Of a stretch of DNA of 64,000 nt, positions 63,844 to 64,000 are shown piece after piece. The DNA is from DAOUKH01 sp965219875 (lineage in GTDB: Bacteria; Chloroflexota; Dehalococcoidia; SHYB01), in contig CBDCOW010000006.1 of assembly GCA_965219875.1 (NCBI GenBank), positions 407,750 to 471,749 on the forward strand. Reading direction: 5' to 3'. Positions within the stretch are counted from its first letter, which is position 1. The number at the start of each line of letters is the position of its first letter. The position numbers and the translations under genes are program-made. The notes below the pieces were generated by a model, which saw nothing but the letters and a program-made list of their open reading frames with translations, did no database searches and was not told where the DNA came from.

Positions 63844-64000
63844 CATGATCCAAGACCTCTCACTCGTCTCGCTGATTGTAGCCTTCGTCGGGGGAATCGC
63901 CTCCTTCGTCTCGCCCTGCGTCCTGCCGCTCGTCCCCATCTTCCTCGGCCACCTCTCCGGTGTCTCGGTCAAGGACGGACAAATCCAGGGCGGGCGGACG
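63844..64000 (+). CDS. ccdA: Cytochrome c biogenesis protein CcdA, N-terminal part (cut by window edge)
   Basis: The frame from the ATG at 63844 runs off the window after 52 codons. LVSLIVAFVGGIASFVSPCVLPLVPIFLGHLSG is the first transmembrane helix with the redox-active Cys in the SPCVLPLVP signature of CcdA/DsbD. It carries reducing equivalents across the membrane for cytochrome c or disulfide chemistry. The rest is not visible. Confidence 0.92.

Noticed and set aside
1..64000. tRNA or rRNA genes
   Set aside because: I looked for T-loop (GGTTCGAATC-like) sequences paired with acceptor stems and for rRNA cores while reading and found none that I could support.

Overview
The window is GC-rich (about two-thirds G+C by eye) bacterial DNA. 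Its gene content suggests a Chloroflexota genome of the Dehalococcoidia/SAR202 type: four luciferase-like (LLM, F420/flavin) oxidoreductases, two acyl-CoA dehydrogenases, several amidohydrolase-2 proteins, short-chain dehydrogenases, a CaiB-type CoA transferase and a lipoprotein with a long Pro/Thr/Ala linker. This is inferred from gene families only; no rRNA or marker gene is present, and I saw no tRNA.

Layout. 1-3.1 kb: the tail of a transposase, an intact fabF, a phage-terminase-like small gene, a five-unit palindromic array and a decayed second fabF copy. 3.1-4.6 kb: a VOC protein and an arylsulfotransferase-like protein. 4.7-9.1 kb: a biotin operon bioB-bioA-bioF-bioD behind a perfect 25-bp palindrome, ending tail-to-tail on a Ku gene. 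11.2-17.3 kb: an N-acyl-D-amino-acid deacylase next to a dipeptide/oligopeptide ABC importer (two permeases, divergent lipoprotein binding protein). 17.4-23.7 kb: a catabolic group (SDR, LLM, two amidohydrolases, MaoC-like hydratase, acyl-CoA dehydrogenase) containing an orphan RelB-like antitoxin. 23.7-30.7 kb: MFS exporter, RpiB, a GH63-like glycosidase, GNAT and zincin genes, SDR, two overlapping 6-pyruvoyl-tetrahydropterin-synthase paralogues and a Rieske protein. 31-41.6 kb: NYN-domain protein, epoxide hydrolase, Lrp-type RAM domain, acyl-CoA dehydrogenase, HIT protein, small enzymes, and an NCS2 permease that appears fused to an RsbW-like ATPase domain. 41.6-44.2 kb: an ABC-2 exporter operon damaged by an in-frame amber codon and a start-region frameshift. 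45.2-61.2 kb: more LLM/SDR/RraA genes plus three large exported repeat proteins: an RCC1-repeat protein, an ankyrin lipoprotein and a multiply frameshifted LRR lipoprotein, with an IS30 element between them. 61.4-64 kb: a double-domain CoA transferase and the start of ccdA.

How it fits together. Much of the window reads as scavenging and catabolic metabolism: peptide and D-amino-acid import and deacylation, acyl-CoA oxidation, amidohydrolases and flavin oxidoreductases, together with biotin and pterin synthesis. RCC1, ankyrin and LRR proteins with export signals are what host-associated (for example sponge-symbiont) bacteria often carry, so the 46-61 kb block is the most distinctive accessory region. 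Short modular REP-like repeats occur at many gene boundaries, contribute codons to several genes, and are the target of the IS30 insertion. Several sigma70-like promoters (TTGACA-like, 16-18 bp, TAnAAT-like) can be read directly.
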